Shown here in pieces: positions 38,059-48,362 of a stretch of 64,000 bases of DNA; position 1 is the stretch's first letter; every line of letters begins with the position of its first letter. Made by a program: the position numbers and the translations under genes. The stretch comes from Roseiarcus sp963787135 (GTDB lineage Bacteria; Pseudomonadota; Alphaproteobacteria; Rhizobiales; Beijerinckiaceae), in NCBI GenBank assembly GCA_963787135.1, contig CAWBBW010000021.1, positions 59,166 to 123,165 on the forward strand, written 5' to 3'. The notes beneath the pieces were generated by a model that was not told the origin of the DNA, made no database searches, and was given only the letters and a program-made list of their open reading frames with translations.

Positions 38059-40346
38059 ATGGCTGAAAGCGCCGACGGCCCCGGCAAGCGTCCTTCGATC
38101 ACCGATCAGGAGGCGCTGCAGTTCCACTCTCGCGGCCGCCCGGGCAAGCTCGAGATCGTCGCGACCAAGCCCATGGCGACGCAGCGCGACCTGTCGCTCG
38201 CCTACTCGCCGGGCGTTGCGGTTCCGGTCAAAGCCATCGCCCACGACCCCTCGACCGTCTACGACTACACTGTGCGAGGCAATATGGTCGCCGTCATCAC
38301 CAACGGGACGGCGATCCTCGGCCTCGGCAATCTCGGCGCGTTAGCCGCAAAGCCGGTCATGGAAGGGAAGGCGGTTCTCTTCAAGCGCTTCGCCGATGTC
38401 GATTCCATCGACCTCGAAGTCGGGACGGAAGACCCGGACGAATTCATCAGCGCGGTGAAATTTCTGGGACCCTCGTTCGGGGGGATCAATCTCGAGGACA
38501 TCAAGGCGCCGGAGTGCTTCTACATCGAAGAACGCCTGCGCGAGATGATGGACATTCCGGTCTTTCATGACGATCAGCACGGCACAGCGATCATCGCCGC
38601 CGCCGGCATGATCAACGCGATCCACCTCACCGACAGAGACATCAAGTCGACCCGCCTCGTCTGCAATGGCGCGGGCGCCGCGGGCATCGCCTGTCTCGAT
38701 CTCATCAAGGCGATTGGCTTCGAACCGTCCAACGTCATCCTTTGCGACACCAAGGGGGTCGTCTATCGCGGCCGCCATGAGGGCATGAACCAGTGGAAAT
38801 CGGCCCATGCAGTCGACACGCCGCTCAGAACGCTCGAAGACGCGATGGCCGGCGCCGATATTTTTTTCGGCCTCTCGGCCAAGGGCGCCCTGACGCCCCA
38901 GATGGTCAAGAGCATGGCCGCCAATCCGATCATTTTCGCGATGGCGAACCCGGATCCGGAAATCACGCCCGAAGACGCGCAGAAGGCGCGCGACGACGTG
39001 ATCATCGCCACCGGGCGCTCCGACTATCCGAACCAGGTCAACAACGTCCTCGGCTTTCCCTACATTTTCCGCGGCGCCCTCGACGTGCGCGCCAAGACCA
39101 TCAACATGGAGATGAAGATCGCCGCGACCCACGCGCTCGCCGGCCTTGCGCGGGAGGACGTGCCTGACGATGTCGCCGCCGCCTATCGCGGCGCCCGGCC
39201 GCGGTTTGGACGCGACTACATCATTCCGGTGCCTTTTGATCCCGCGCCTCATCCACGTCATCCCGATCGCAGTCGCGAAAGCGGCGATGGAATCGGGCGT
39301 CGCGCAGCGGCCGATTGTCGATATGGAGGCCTACAAGGCGCAATTGTCTGCGCGCCGCGACCCGATTGCTGGCGCCATGCAGCGAATCATCGAGCGCGTG
39401 CGACGGACGCCCAAGCGCGTCGTCTTCGCCGAGGGCGAGGAAGAGCAGGTCATTCGAGCCGCCCATTCGTTTGTCCATCAGGGGCTCGGCACGGCGATCC
39501 TGGTCGGACGGGAAGAGCGCGTGCGGGCCGCGGCCGAGGCCGCCGGGCTCGATCTTGCCGACAGGGGGATCGAGATCCACAACGCGAGGCTGTCCCAGCG
39601 CAATTCGCTCTATGCGCAGTTCCTGTACGAGAGGCTGCAGCGCAGAGGCTATCTCTTCCGGGACTGCCAGCGCATGATCAATCAGGATCGCAATTATTTT
39701 GGCGCCGCCATGGTCGCGCAGGGCGACGCGGATGCGATGGTCACCGGCGTCACCCGCAACTTCTCGATCGCGCTCGAAGAGGTGCGCCGGGTGATCGACG
39801 ATAAGCCAGGCCACCGCGTCGTCGGCGTCTCGATCGTCCTGTCGCGCGGTCGCCCGATTGTGGTTGCGGACACTGCGATCACCGAAATGCCTTCGGCCGA
39901 AGATCTGGCGGAAATCGCTGATCGAGGCCGCGGGAGTTGCGCGAAGGTTCGGTTACGAGCCCCGCGTCGCGATGCTCGCCTTCTCGAACTTCGGGCATCC
40001 GCCCGGGGAACGCGCGCAACGCGTCCAGGAGGCGGTCCGCATTCTCGATTCCAGACGCCTGGACTTTGAATACGACGGCGAGATGGGCGCCGACGTCGCG
40101 CTCAACAAGGAATTGATGACGGCCTATCCGTTCTCCCGCCTGAAGGACACCGCCAATGTGCTGGTCATGCCGGCCCTCCACTCCGCCTCGATCTCGACCC
40201 GGATGTTGCAGGAGTTGGGCGGCGCGACGGTGATCGGGCCCCTGATTGTCGGATTGGAGAAACCGGTGCAGATCGTCTCGCTCGGCGCAAAGGATTCGGA
40301 CATCGTCAATATGGCGGCGATGGCGAGCTTCAATATCGGCGGGTGA
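38059..40346 (+). CDS. maeB: NADP-dependent malic enzyme with phosphotransacetylase-like domain (frameshifted)
   Basis: About 760 residues. The malic enzyme part has ATKPMATQRDLSLAYSPGVA, NMVAVITNGTAILGLGNLGA, MEGKAVLFKRFADVDSIDLE, IPVFHDDQHGTAIIAAAGMI (metal-binding Asp) and LVCNGAGAAGIACLDLIKAI (NADP fold). An extra C near 39241 shifts the frame before RLIHVIPIAVAKAAMESGVA. The phosphotransacetylase-like domain (KRVVFAEGEEEQVIRAAHSF, MVTGVTRNFSIALEEVRRVI) is broken again near 39918 and resumes as EAAGVARRFGYEPRVAMLAF. It decarboxylates malate to pyruvate and NADPH; the C-terminal domain is regulatory. Both indels are single bases. Confidence 0.93.
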
Positions 40347-40680
40347 AAAGCCCGGTTCGAGCGGCTGGGGGCGACGCCGTCGAGGCGGGGACCCGGGCCA
40401 TTGTAGTCCTGAAGCATTTTCTGGAAAATCGACATTGTTCTTGCTAAACAGAAAAATCTGTGGTTTCATGTTTGGCGACCGCGACAACCGGGTTGCGTTC
40501 TGTAGCCGCGGTCGCTGACCGCGGTAGGCGCGTTCGCGGAGGTTGATGATTGTTTGCGGCTTTTGGTCCGGTCTTCGATCGACGGCAGAGACGCCAACTT
40601 GCGTCTGCCGGGCGAGGGCTTGGCCAGACGAAGTTACACTACATTGGCTTGTATATTTTGTCGGCTCACGACAAAAAAAA
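40347..40680. other. Intergenic region with dispersed palindrome
   Basis: About 330 bp hold no convincing gene. TCTGTAGCCGCGGTCGCTGA CCGCGG (about 40500-40527) is a member of the CTGTAGCC palindrome family. An AT-rich patch (40420-40470) with GAAGCATTTTCTGGAAAA could contain a promoter, but no gene follows. Confidence 0.5.
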
Positions 40681-40736
40681 CGACAGTTTTTGGCGCCTAA
40701 GACATTGAAAGAATGGAGTCGCTGACAAACGTGCGC
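40681..40736 (-). repeat. 56-bp downstream element, copy B
   Basis: It aligns without gaps to copies A, C and D and lies 35 bp beyond the stop of the minus-strand glycosyltransferase gene, in the same orientation relative to that gene as the other copies to theirs. It is the most divergent copy. Confidence 0.7.
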
Positions 40737-40771
40737 GGCTTGGTTTCAGGGCTCGCCGAAGTCGCCCACCC

Positions 40772-41521
40772 CTAACGAAAAGCAACCGTCGTCGTCACCG
40801 GCTTCAAGACGGTTGCAACGTAAATCGCCTGTCTCCAGTCCGCGACCTGGGAGACAAGCCGCTTGGTTTCGCGCCCGACCCTTTTGGCCGTTCGCGGCCG
40901 GGAGGCGTCGCTGCTCGCCATCGCAGTTGGGAACGTGTGACCGCCCTCCGCGGCCGGGAGAAGATGATCCTGGATCGCGACAGCAGGGTTGAGCTGATAG
41001 ACGCGCAAACCCAGTCTGTGCGGATATTTTGGAAACAGCGAATAGTCGGCCGGCGAGACCGAGTTCGCAGTCAGTTCCAGATACCGCTCGGCGCCGTCGC
41101 GGCTCAGGAGATAAGCCGCGCTGCTTTCGTGACGCGTATAGAGCCGGGCGATCTGTCGGCTCCCGGGCGCAGGTCGAGCGTCTCCGAGTTTCACCCTTTG
41201 AAGATAGGTGTCGAGTTTGACGGAATGCGCGTCGGCCGGGATCCAGGCTTCATTCCTGATCAGCGCTTCAAAATCCGGGCGGATGTGCAAGTCGTCCTCA
41301 AGAAAGCACGCGTGCTGGTCGGAGCCGCCCAGAAACTGGCGCCAGGCGTTTTGATGACTTTCGAGGCAGGCCAGCTCGAAGCGCGAAAGGCCTTTGACCG
41401 TCGGCGGGTTTTTCGTCCCGTCGACCGCGGCGATGCGCTCGAAAGCAATGTCATGCATTTGCCCGCGCATATGCGCGAGGCGGTCCGGGTGCCGGTCGAG
41501 ATTGATCACGAAGACCTTCAT
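40772..41521 (-). CDS. Glycosyltransferase family 25 protein
   Basis: The 249-residue protein begins MKVFVINLDRHPDRLAHMRG (the VINL.R..R motif of GT25 LPS galactosyltransferases), then FERIAAVDG, ELACLESHQNAWRQFLGGSD and HACFLEDDLHIRPDFEALI with the metal-binding EDD. The later ESSAAYLLSRDGAERYLELT matches the G/S.AY..S..GA..LL segment. It probably adds a hexose to lipopolysaccharide or another surface glycan. It lies 21 bp downstream of kup on the same strand. Confidence 0.9.
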   Translation of the reverse strand: MKVFVINLDRHPDRLAHMRGQMHDIAFERIAAVDGTKNPPTVKGLSRFELACLESHQNAWRQFLGGSDQHACFLEDDLHIRPDFEALIRNEAWIPADAHSVKLDTYLQRVKLGDARPAPGSRQIARLYTRHESSAAYLLSRDGAERYLELTANSVSPADYSLFPKYPHRLGLRVYQLNPAVAIQDHLLPAAEGGHTFPTAMASSDASRPRTAKRVGRETKRLVSQVADWRQAIYVATVLKPVTTTVAFR

Positions 41522-41542
41522 CGGAAGACGCGGGCCCGCCCG

Positions 41543-43462
41543 TCAGACCTTCATTTGCGCGCCGAGCTCGACAACCCGATCGGACGGCAGATTGAAAAAG
41601 TCGGGAGCGCTTGCAGCCTGTTTGGTCATCGCGATGAAAAGCTTGTCCTGCCACAGGGGCATGCCGGAATTGGGCGACGCCTTGAGAGTCCGGCGGCCGA
41701 AGAAAAACGAGGTCGTCATGATGTCGAACTTGAGCCCTGCTTTTCGCATCGCCGCAAGCGCACGCGGAATGTGCGGTTGCTCCATGTAGCCGAAATGCAA
41801 AGTGACCAAGGTGAAGTCCGGCGATAGAGCCTCGATTTCGAAGCGATGTGAGCTCGTCACGCGAGGCGTCGTCTCGGCGCGCACGTTCAACAGGACCACT
41901 TTCTCGTGCAAGACTTTATTGTGTTTGAGGTTGTGCATGAGCGAGGACGGCGCGGAGGACGGGTCGTTGGTGAGGAACACCGCCGTTCCTCGCACGCGCA
42001 CCGGCTTTGACTTCTCCAGCATCTTGATCAAGTCCGGCATCGGTATCGAGTCCCGATGGGTCTTGATGTGGAGAATGGCGCTGCCGCGCGACCAGGTCCA
42101 CATCAGGATGAACATCGCGCCGCCGAGCATCAGGGGCACCCATCCGCCGTCCAGAACCTTGTAGAGATTTGCGATGAAGAAGCCGACGTCGATAGAGAGG
42201 AATCCGCAAACCAGGGCAAGCGCCGCCCATAGCGGCCAGCGCCAAAGTTTCCAGACGACAAAAAAGGCCAGCGCGGTCGTCGTCACCATCGTGCCTGACA
42301 CCGCAATTCCGTAAGCGTTGGCGAGGTTGTCCGACGATCGGAACAAGAGCACCAGCGCGAGCACGCCAAACAGCAAGATCCTGTTGACGCGGGGAATGAA
42401 GATCTGGCCTTCCTGCGTATCGGACGTGTGGACGATCTCGAGGCGGGGCAACAAGCCGAGCTGGATCGCTTGGCTGGCAAGCGAAAAAGCGCCGGTGATG
42501 ACGGCCTGGCTTGCGATGACGGTGGCCATTGTCGACAACAGGATCAGCGGCACGAGGCCCCAGCTCGGCGCCAGCAGATAGTAGGGATTCGCGACTGTCT
42601 TGGGATCGTTGATGATAAGGGCGCCCTGCCCAAGGTAATTGCAAATGAGCGCCGGCAGGACAAGGAACAGCCAGGCCGCCTGGATCGGCTTTCGCCCAAA
42701 GTGACCCATGTCTGCATAGAGGGCTTCCGCGCCCGTCACCGCCAGGAAGACGCTTCCGAGAACGATGACGCCGAGGGCGCCGTGGGCGTGAATGAAGGCA
42801 AGCCCCGGGATCGGACTGAGCGCCTGCAAAATGCTCCATTGATTGGAGATGTGGAAAAGCCCAAGCGCGGCGTTCACGACGAAGAACACGAGCATGATCG
42901 GACCGAAGAACGCGGCGACACCGGCGGTTCCGCGGCTCTGCGCGGTAAAGAGCAGCACGAGGATGACGATCGTCGCGGGCAGTACGAAGGGAGCAAGTTC
43001 GGGGTTGACCTGCTTCAGCCCTTCCAGCGCTGACAGGACCGAAATTGCCGGGGTTATCATTGCATCGCCCGAAAAGAGGCTCGCGCCTGCCACGCCGAGC
43101 AGAAAAGCGAGCGTCGTACGCTGTCCGAGCGCCCGTTGGGCGAGCGCCATCAAAGACAGGATGCCGCCCTCGCCCTTGTTGTCCGCCTGCATCAGGAAGA
43201 GCACGTACTTTCCAGTGACGACGATCAGGAGCGCCCAGACGATGAGCGAGACCACGCCGATCACCTCCGCGGCGCCGAGCGCGGAGCCTTTGAACTGACC
43301 AAGCGCGGTCTGGAGCGCGTAGAGCGGGCTCGTGCCGATATCGCCGAAAACCACGCCGATCGAGCCGAGCGCCAGGATCCAGAAACGGTCGCTCGAATGG
43401 CTTCGCGTCTCGCCATCGAATGTCGAAGGCGGGATGGCTTCCTTCGAGACGTCTTGGGACAT
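41543..43462 (-). CDS. kup: Kup-family potassium uptake protein
   Basis: The ATG at 43462 (MSQDVSKEAIPPSTFDGETR) gives 639 residues. Family signatures are ALGSIGVVFGDIGTSPLYAL, YVLFLMQADNKGEGGILSLM, GVAGASLFSGDAMITPAISV, GAEALYADMGHFGRKPIQAA and QGQIFIPRVNR-like EGQIFIPRVNRILLFGVLAL. Twelve hydrophobic segments and the soluble C-terminal domain (RVRGTAVFLTNDPSSAPSSL, HLHFGYMEQP-like VTLHFGYMEQPHIPRAL) are present. It imports K+ with H+. The frame is intact. Confidence 0.97.
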   Translation of the reverse strand: MSQDVSKEAIPPSTFDGETRSHSSDRFWILALGSIGVVFGDIGTSPLYALQTALGQFKGSALGAAEVIGVVSLIVWALLIVVTGKYVLFLMQADNKGEGGILSLMALAQRALGQRTTLAFLLGVAGASLFSGDAMITPAISVLSALEGLKQVNPELAPFVLPATIVILVLLFTAQSRGTAGVAAFFGPIMLVFFVVNAALGLFHISNQWSILQALSPIPGLAFIHAHGALGVIVLGSVFLAVTGAEALYADMGHFGRKPIQAAWLFLVLPALICNYLGQGALIINDPKTVANPYYLLAPSWGLVPLILLSTMATVIASQAVITGAFSLASQAIQLGLLPRLEIVHTSDTQEGQIFIPRVNRILLFGVLALVLLFRSSDNLANAYGIAVSGTMVTTTALAFFVVWKLWRWPLWAALALVCGFLSIDVGFFIANLYKVLDGGWVPLMLGGAMFILMWTWSRGSAILHIKTHRDSIPMPDLIKMLEKSKPVRVRGTAVFLTNDPSSAPSSLMHNLKHNKVLHEKVVLLNVRAETTPRVTSSHRFEIEALSPDFTLVTLHFGYMEQPHIPRALAAMRKAGLKFDIMTTSFFFGRRTLKASPNSGMPLWQDKLFIAMTKQAASAPDFFNLPSDRVVELGAQMKV

Positions 43463-43595
43463 GCAATGGGACCCCAGGGTCGTCGGCTGCGGACGTACCC
43501 GTCGAACGGCGGCTCTATACTCCTTCACAGGTCGGGCTGGAAGCGTTAGTTCCTCCGCGTTTAGCGGCGGCGGCTTCAATGTCCTCGGCGGGCCG

Positions 43596-44405
43596 TCAGA
43601 CTATCGCAGCGGGTTTCTGAAACGCTCCATCGGCGTGCTGGGCAATCAGTCGCGCGTGTGTCTCGGGTTGTTCGAGGTTTGGCAGGTGGCCGGCGCCCTT
43701 GATGACCTCGAATCGGCAGCCCCTTATGAGCGCAGCGGTCTCGCGCACCAGCGGTACTGGGGTCGAGCCGTCGTCCTCGCCGACGAGGCACAGGGTGGGA
43801 ACCTCGATTGCGCCGGCGTAGGGGCGCAGGTCGGCGCGTTTCAAAGCTCCGCAGGCGGCAAGATAGCCCTGCGTCGGCGTCCGCGTCAGCATGGCGCGCC
43901 AGCCCGCGAGGTCCTCGGAGCGTCTCGCCCGAAAGTCCGCGGTGAACCAGCGCTCAAGAATGGAATCTGCGATCGCTTCGATCCCGGCATGTTCGATTTG
44001 TGCGATCCGCGCGTCCCACAATTCGTCGTTTCCGATTTTGGCCGCGGTGTCGCTGAGCACGAGCGCGACGAAGACGTCGGGCCGCTGCCGATAAAGCTCC
44101 TGCGCGATGACGCCGCCTATCGAGAGGCCAACGATCGTTGCCCGAGCAACCTCAAGTCGATCGAGCAGGGCAGAGAGATCGCGCGCGTAGTCGGCCATGT
44201 CGTAGCGGTCGGGGCCCGACTCGGAGAGCCCGTGGCCGCGCTTGTCGTAGCGGATCAGGCGAAATTGGCGCGACAGAATGCTTGCAACTTCGTCCCAGAT
44301 CCTGAAGTCGCTTCCGAGCGCGTTGATGAAGGCGAGGACGGGCGCGCGGCGCGGTCCGTCATCGCTGAAGTGGACCACGCCGCCGTTGACTTTAGCAAAG
44401 CTCAT
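43596..44405 (-). CDS. pcaD: 3-oxoadipate enol-lactonase-like alpha/beta hydrolase
   Basis: The 269-residue protein has ALGSDFRIWDEVASILSRQF, LIRYDKRGHGLSESGPDRYD, the nucleophile elbow ATIVGLSIGGVIAQELYRQR (GLSIGG), FVALVLSDTAAKIGNDELWD, TPTQGYLAACGALKRADLRP, CLVGEDDGSTPVPLVRETAA and a late IKGAGHLPNLEQPE with the catalytic His. These match PcaD of the beta-ketoadipate pathway. No other pca genes are adjacent, so related hydrolases cannot be excluded. Confidence 0.85.
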   Translation of the reverse strand: MSFAKVNGGVVHFSDDGPRRAPVLAFINALGSDFRIWDEVASILSRQFRLIRYDKRGHGLSESGPDRYDMADYARDLSALLDRLEVARATIVGLSIGGVIAQELYRQRPDVFVALVLSDTAAKIGNDELWDARIAQIEHAGIEAIADSILERWFTADFRARRSEDLAGWRAMLTRTPTQGYLAACGALKRADLRPYAGAIEVPTLCLVGEDDGSTPVPLVRETAALIRGCRFEVIKGAGHLPNLEQPETHARLIAQHADGAFQKPAAIV

Positions 44406-44565
44406 TCACGAAACCCTTTGATTCCGCGTCGGAGATCGAGCCGCCCGTTTTGCCCTTCACGAGCTCCCCAAGAAGACTTGGAATGATCGCGGCGGAGTTC
44501 GCTTTCAGGCCTTTGCGTTCGAGTGTACAAATCGCGAGCGGGTCCCTCAAGCGGCCGGAGTTGCG

Positions 44566-44967
44566 ATGGACAATGCGAAACAATCACCGCCAGCAGCAAT
44601 CCGCAACTGGCATGAAATCGCCCGGACCGGCGACCGCCTGGCTCTCGACGCTTTGCTCGCCCAGGACGTCGTTTTCGAATCTCCGGTCGTCTACACCCCG
44701 CAGCGCGGCAAGGCGATCACAGCGACGTACCTCAGCGCTGCGATCGCCGTCCTCGGCGGCGCGGAATTTCGTTACGTTGCGGAATGGATCGGAGCGAATT
44801 CGGCCGTGCTGGAGTTCGTCACGATCGTCGACGGAATTGAAATCAATGGCGTCGACATCATTGGCTGGACCGCCGACGAACAGATCGATCGCTTCAAAGT
44901 CATGGTGCGGCCACTTAAAGCGATCCAGATTTTGCATCAGAAGATGGCGGCGGCGCTGTCGCGCTGA
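44566..44967 (+). CDS. Nuclear transport factor 2 (SnoaL-like) family protein
   Basis: The 133-residue product starts MDNAKQSPPAAIRNWHEIAR and has the NTF2-like cone-fold pattern: TGDRLALDALLAQDVVFESP, YTPQRGKAITATYLSAAIAV, EFRYVAEWIGANSAVLEFVT and IVDGIEINGVDIIGWTADEQ followed by IDRFKVMVRPLKA. Members are small-molecule-binding proteins or isomerases; no catalytic role can be assigned. It is divergent from pcaD. Confidence 0.85.
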   Translation: MDNAKQSPPAAIRNWHEIARTGDRLALDALLAQDVVFESPVVYTPQRGKAITATYLSAAIAVLGGAEFRYVAEWIGANSAVLEFVTIVDGIEINGVDIIGWTADEQIDRFKVMVRPLKAIQILHQKMAAALSR

Positions 44968-45045
44968 CGGCGCTCTCGAGCGCACGGCAGGGCCCGGCCC
45001 CGTAACCGCCCCGTCGTCCGACCGGCGTCGGCCCACTCGGCAGTC

Positions 45046-47724
45046 TCACGCCGTCGAATACGCCTTTCGCCCGAGCGCGGCCTGCGCGGCCGCGAGCCGT
45101 GCGATCGGTATACGGAACGGCGAGCACGAGACATAGTCGAGATGTACGGATTCGCAGAACGTGATGGAAGCGGGGTCGCCGCCGTGTTCACCGCAGATTC
45201 CGAGCTTGATATCCGGTCGCGTCGCCCTGCCGCGCTCGCTGGCGATCTTGACCAACTCGCCTACGCCTTCCGCATCAATGGTCACGAACGGGTCACTCGG
45301 CAACAGCCCCTTGACTGTGTAGATGCCCAGGAACGACGCTGCATCGTCGCGAGAGACGCCGAGAGTCGTTTGGGTGAGGTCGTTGGTGCCGAACGAAAAG
45401 AATTCGGCGCTCTTGGCGATGTCTCCGGCGCGCAAGGCGGCGCGCGGCAATTCAATCATGGTTCCGACGTGATAGGGCACCGTGACGCCCGTCTCCCTGG
45501 CCACCGTCTCCGCCATTGCGACGATGATCGCCTTGACAGAGTCGAGCTCGGGCCGTCCGAGCACCAGCGGCACCATGATTTCGGCGGTTACCGGAGCGCC
45601 GGTCTTGCGACCGGCCTCAACCGCGCCTTCGAATATCGCGCGTGCCTGCATCTCCGCGATCTCGGGATAGCGGATCGCCAGCCGAACGCCGCGGAAGCCG
45701 AGCATGGGATTGACCTCGTGCAATTCAGCTGAGCGCGCGCGCAATTTGTCGGCGCTGACCCCCATGGCCTTGGCGACCTCGTCGATTTCCTCGTCCGTCT
45801 GCGGCAAGAACTCGTGCAGCGGCGGATCAAGCAGCCGGATTGTGACCGGCAAGCCGGTCATGATCTCGAATAGCTCGGCGAAATCCTTCCGCTGCATCGG
45901 CAAGAGCTTCGCCAGGGCGGCGCGCCGCCCCTGCTCGGTGTCGGCGAGAATCATTTCGCGCACCGCGACAATACGCTCGCCTTCAAAGAACATGTGCTCG
46001 GTGCGACAGAGGCCGATGCCCTCGGCGCCGAACGATCGTGCGACACGCGCATCCGTCGCGGTCTCCGCGTTGGCCCGAACCTTCATGCGTCTGATCGCGT
46101 CCGCCCAGCCCATCAAGGTCAAAAAATCTCCCGTCATCTCGGGCTTTACCATCGGCACTGCGCCTTGCATGACCTGACCCGCGCCGCCGTCGATCGTCAG
46201 GATATCGCCTTTTTTGAGCGTGATCCCGCTCGCAGTCATCGTCTGCGCCGCGTAATCGATGCGGATGGCCCCGGCGCCGGAGACGCAGGGCTTTCCCATC
46301 CCGCGCGCCACCACGGCGGCGTGCGACGTCATGCCGCCCCGCGTCGTCACGACGCCTTCGGCGGCATGCATGCCGTGAATGTCTTCAGGCGACGTCTCAA
46401 CGCGCACCAGGATCGATTTGCGTCCTGCCTGGCGGAGGGCCGCCGCCTCGTCGGCCGAGAACACGATCTCGCCACTCGCCGCGCCTGGCGATGCGGGCAG
46501 CCCCGTCGCGATGGGCGCAGGCTTTGCTTTGGGGTCGAGCGTTGGGTGTAAAAGCTGATCCAGAGCGCTGGGCTCGACGCGCGTGATGGCTTCCTCGCGC
46601 GTGATCATCCCATCGTTGGCCATTTCGACCGCTACGCGCAGCGCGGCGCGAGCAGTGCGTTTGCCGTTGCGCGTCTGCAGCATCCACAGTTTTCCGCGCT
46701 CGACAGTGAATTCGAGATCCTGCATGTCGCGATAATGTTTCTCGAGCAGCTTCGTCGTCGCGGCGAACTGCTTGAAGACTTCGGGCATCAGGGTTTCAAG
46801 CGAAGGGCGGTCGGAGCCTGCGGCCTTCCGAGCCGCTTCCGTGATGTTTTGGGGAGTCCGGATGCCGGCGACGACATCTTCGCCCTGAGCGTTGACAAGG
46901 AATTCCCCATAAAGGTCGTTTGCGCCCGTCGATGGGTTACGGGTGAATGCGACGCCGGTCGCCGACGTCTCGCCCATGTTGCCGAACACCATAGCCTGCA
47001 CGTTCACAGCTGTGCCCCATTCCGCTGGAATTGAATTGAGACGGCGATAGGTGTTTGCGCGCTGGTTCATCCAGGATGAGAAGACGGCGCCGATTGCGCC
47101 CCACAGCTGATCGCGAGGATCCTGCGGGAACGGCTTGCCGATCGCTTCGGCGACCTTGGCCTTGTACTCGACGATGACCGAGCGCCAGTCCGCAGCTGTC
47201 AGGTCGGTATCGAGGGTGTGGCCTTTGCTGTTCTTATATTCCTCGAGAATGTCCTCGAAATTGTGGCTGTCGACGTCGAGCACGACGTTGGAATACATTT
47301 GAATGAAGCGGCGGTAGCTGTCGTAGGCGAACCGCTCATCGCCGGAGCTTTTCGCCAGGCTCTCGACCGATGCGTCGTTGAGACCAAGATTGAGGACCGT
47401 GTCCATCATGCCGGGCATCGACGCGCGCGCGCCGGACCTCACGGAGAGAAGCAGCGGGTTTCCCGCGTCGCCGAAGCCGCGCCCGGTTTGGCGCTCCACT
47501 TCCGCGACCGCTTCATTGACTTGGGCCGCAAGGTCGGGCGGGTAGGTCTTCCCGTTCGCGTAGAAGTACGTGCAGACTTCCGTCGTGATCGTGAAGCCTG
47601 GAGGAACGGGCAGGTGGAGCGAAGCCATCTCGTGCAGGTTTGCGCCCTTCCCGCCGAGTAGGCTCTTCATCTCCCCGTGCCCCTCGGCGCGTTCGGCGCT
47701 GAAGGAGTAGACCCACTTTGTCAT
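45046..47724 (-). CDS. ppdK: Pyruvate phosphate dikinase
   Basis: The 892-residue enzyme interconverts pyruvate, ATP and Pi with PEP, AMP and PPi. The ATP-grasp domain starts WVYSFSAERAEGHGEMKSLL then GGKGANLHEMASL, with LLLSVRSGARASMPGMMDTV and GVAFTRNPSTGANDLYGEFL. The phosphohistidine domain has GVVTTRGGMTSHAAVVARGM then GKPCVSGAG, including the TSH catalytic His. The PEP domain has GIGLCRTEHMFFEGERIVAV, EFFSFGTNDLTQTTLGVSRD and the C-terminal ICGEHGGDPASITFCE. Length normal, frame intact. Confidence 0.97.
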   Translation of the reverse strand: MTKWVYSFSAERAEGHGEMKSLLGGKGANLHEMASLHLPVPPGFTITTEVCTYFYANGKTYPPDLAAQVNEAVAEVERQTGRGFGDAGNPLLLSVRSGARASMPGMMDTVLNLGLNDASVESLAKSSGDERFAYDSYRRFIQMYSNVVLDVDSHNFEDILEEYKNSKGHTLDTDLTAADWRSVIVEYKAKVAEAIGKPFPQDPRDQLWGAIGAVFSSWMNQRANTYRRLNSIPAEWGTAVNVQAMVFGNMGETSATGVAFTRNPSTGANDLYGEFLVNAQGEDVVAGIRTPQNITEAARKAAGSDRPSLETLMPEVFKQFAATTKLLEKHYRDMQDLEFTVERGKLWMLQTRNGKRTARAALRVAVEMANDGMITREEAITRVEPSALDQLLHPTLDPKAKPAPIATGLPASPGAASGEIVFSADEAAALRQAGRKSILVRVETSPEDIHGMHAAEGVVTTRGGMTSHAAVVARGMGKPCVSGAGAIRIDYAAQTMTASGITLKKGDILTIDGGAGQVMQGAVPMVKPEMTGDFLTLMGWADAIRRMKVRANAETATDARVARSFGAEGIGLCRTEHMFFEGERIVAVREMILADTEQGRRAALAKLLPMQRKDFAELFEIMTGLPVTIRLLDPPLHEFLPQTDEEIDEVAKAMGVSADKLRARSAELHEVNPMLGFRGVRLAIRYPEIAEMQARAIFEGAVEAGRKTGAPVTAEIMVPLVLGRPELDSVKAIIVAMAETVARETGVTVPYHVGTMIELPRAALRAGDIAKSAEFFSFGTNDLTQTTLGVSRDDAASFLGIYTVKGLLPSDPFVTIDAEGVGELVKIASERGRATRPDIKLGICGEHGGDPASITFCESVHLDYVSCSPFRIPIARLAAAQAALGRKAYSTA

Positions 47725-47757
47725 TAATCGCTCCTCGCCTGCGGAGAGCCCAACGTG

Positions 47758-48327
47758 TCAACTCCGCGACTGTAGTCCCATACCAAAGGTGACCCATCCG
47801 ACCCCATGAAACAGAAGGTCGACGCCCAGCAAAGTTCCCAATACGTAGACGCTGTCCAGCGGCCAGTGGCTGACAATAATCAAACCAAGCAAAATCGTGA
47901 CGAGAGCCGCCAGGAAAACCAGGGCGCGGGGCTGACCGCCAGGAAGCTGCATCGCGAGATAGAGCCGAACAATCCCCGCGGCTATAAGTCCCGCCCCAAG
48001 TAGCAGCGTCAAGACAACAGACGCAAGCAATGGATTCACGATGCAAAGCACGCCCGCGGCGAGATAGAGGAGCCCGCCGATCACCCAGAGAAAGAACTGG
48101 CCCCAGCTCCGCGAATGCATCCCAATTCCGATCTCCGCCGCGCCGGCAATAAGAAACAGAACGCCGTTGAGCGTTACGGTGGCGATCGTCGCGATCAACG
48201 AGAAAAACAATGCGGCGAATCCCAGAATGGCGAGCAGGACTCCAAAGGCGGTGATCGACGCCCACTTGCCGCGCAATCTCTCGATGGCTTCGCCGAGGTT
48301 GTGGGGCGCGGTCTCGACGTTTGACAT
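47758..48327 (-). CDS. HdeD family membrane protein
   Basis: This 189-residue protein has six membrane segments in three pairs (ASITAFGVLLAILGFAALFF, IATVTLNGVLFLIAGAAEIG, FLWVIGGLLYLAAGVLCIVN, ASVVLTLLLGAGLIAAGIVR, RALVFLAALVTILLGLIIVS, VLGTLLGVDLLFHGVGWVTF) and the GG..Y...G and G..H/S.RSWG features of HdeD/DUF308. HdeD proteins are linked to acid and heat stress. It sits just downstream of hrcA. Confidence 0.9.
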   Translation of the reverse strand: MSNVETAPHNLGEAIERLRGKWASITAFGVLLAILGFAALFFSLIATIATVTLNGVLFLIAGAAEIGIGMHSRSWGQFFLWVIGGLLYLAAGVLCIVNPLLASVVLTLLLGAGLIAAGIVRLYLAMQLPGGQPRALVFLAALVTILLGLIIVSHWPLDSVYVLGTLLGVDLLFHGVGWVTFGMGLQSRS

Positions 48328-48362
48328 GCTTTGCTCCCTTAAGACGTTCTCGACCTGACGTC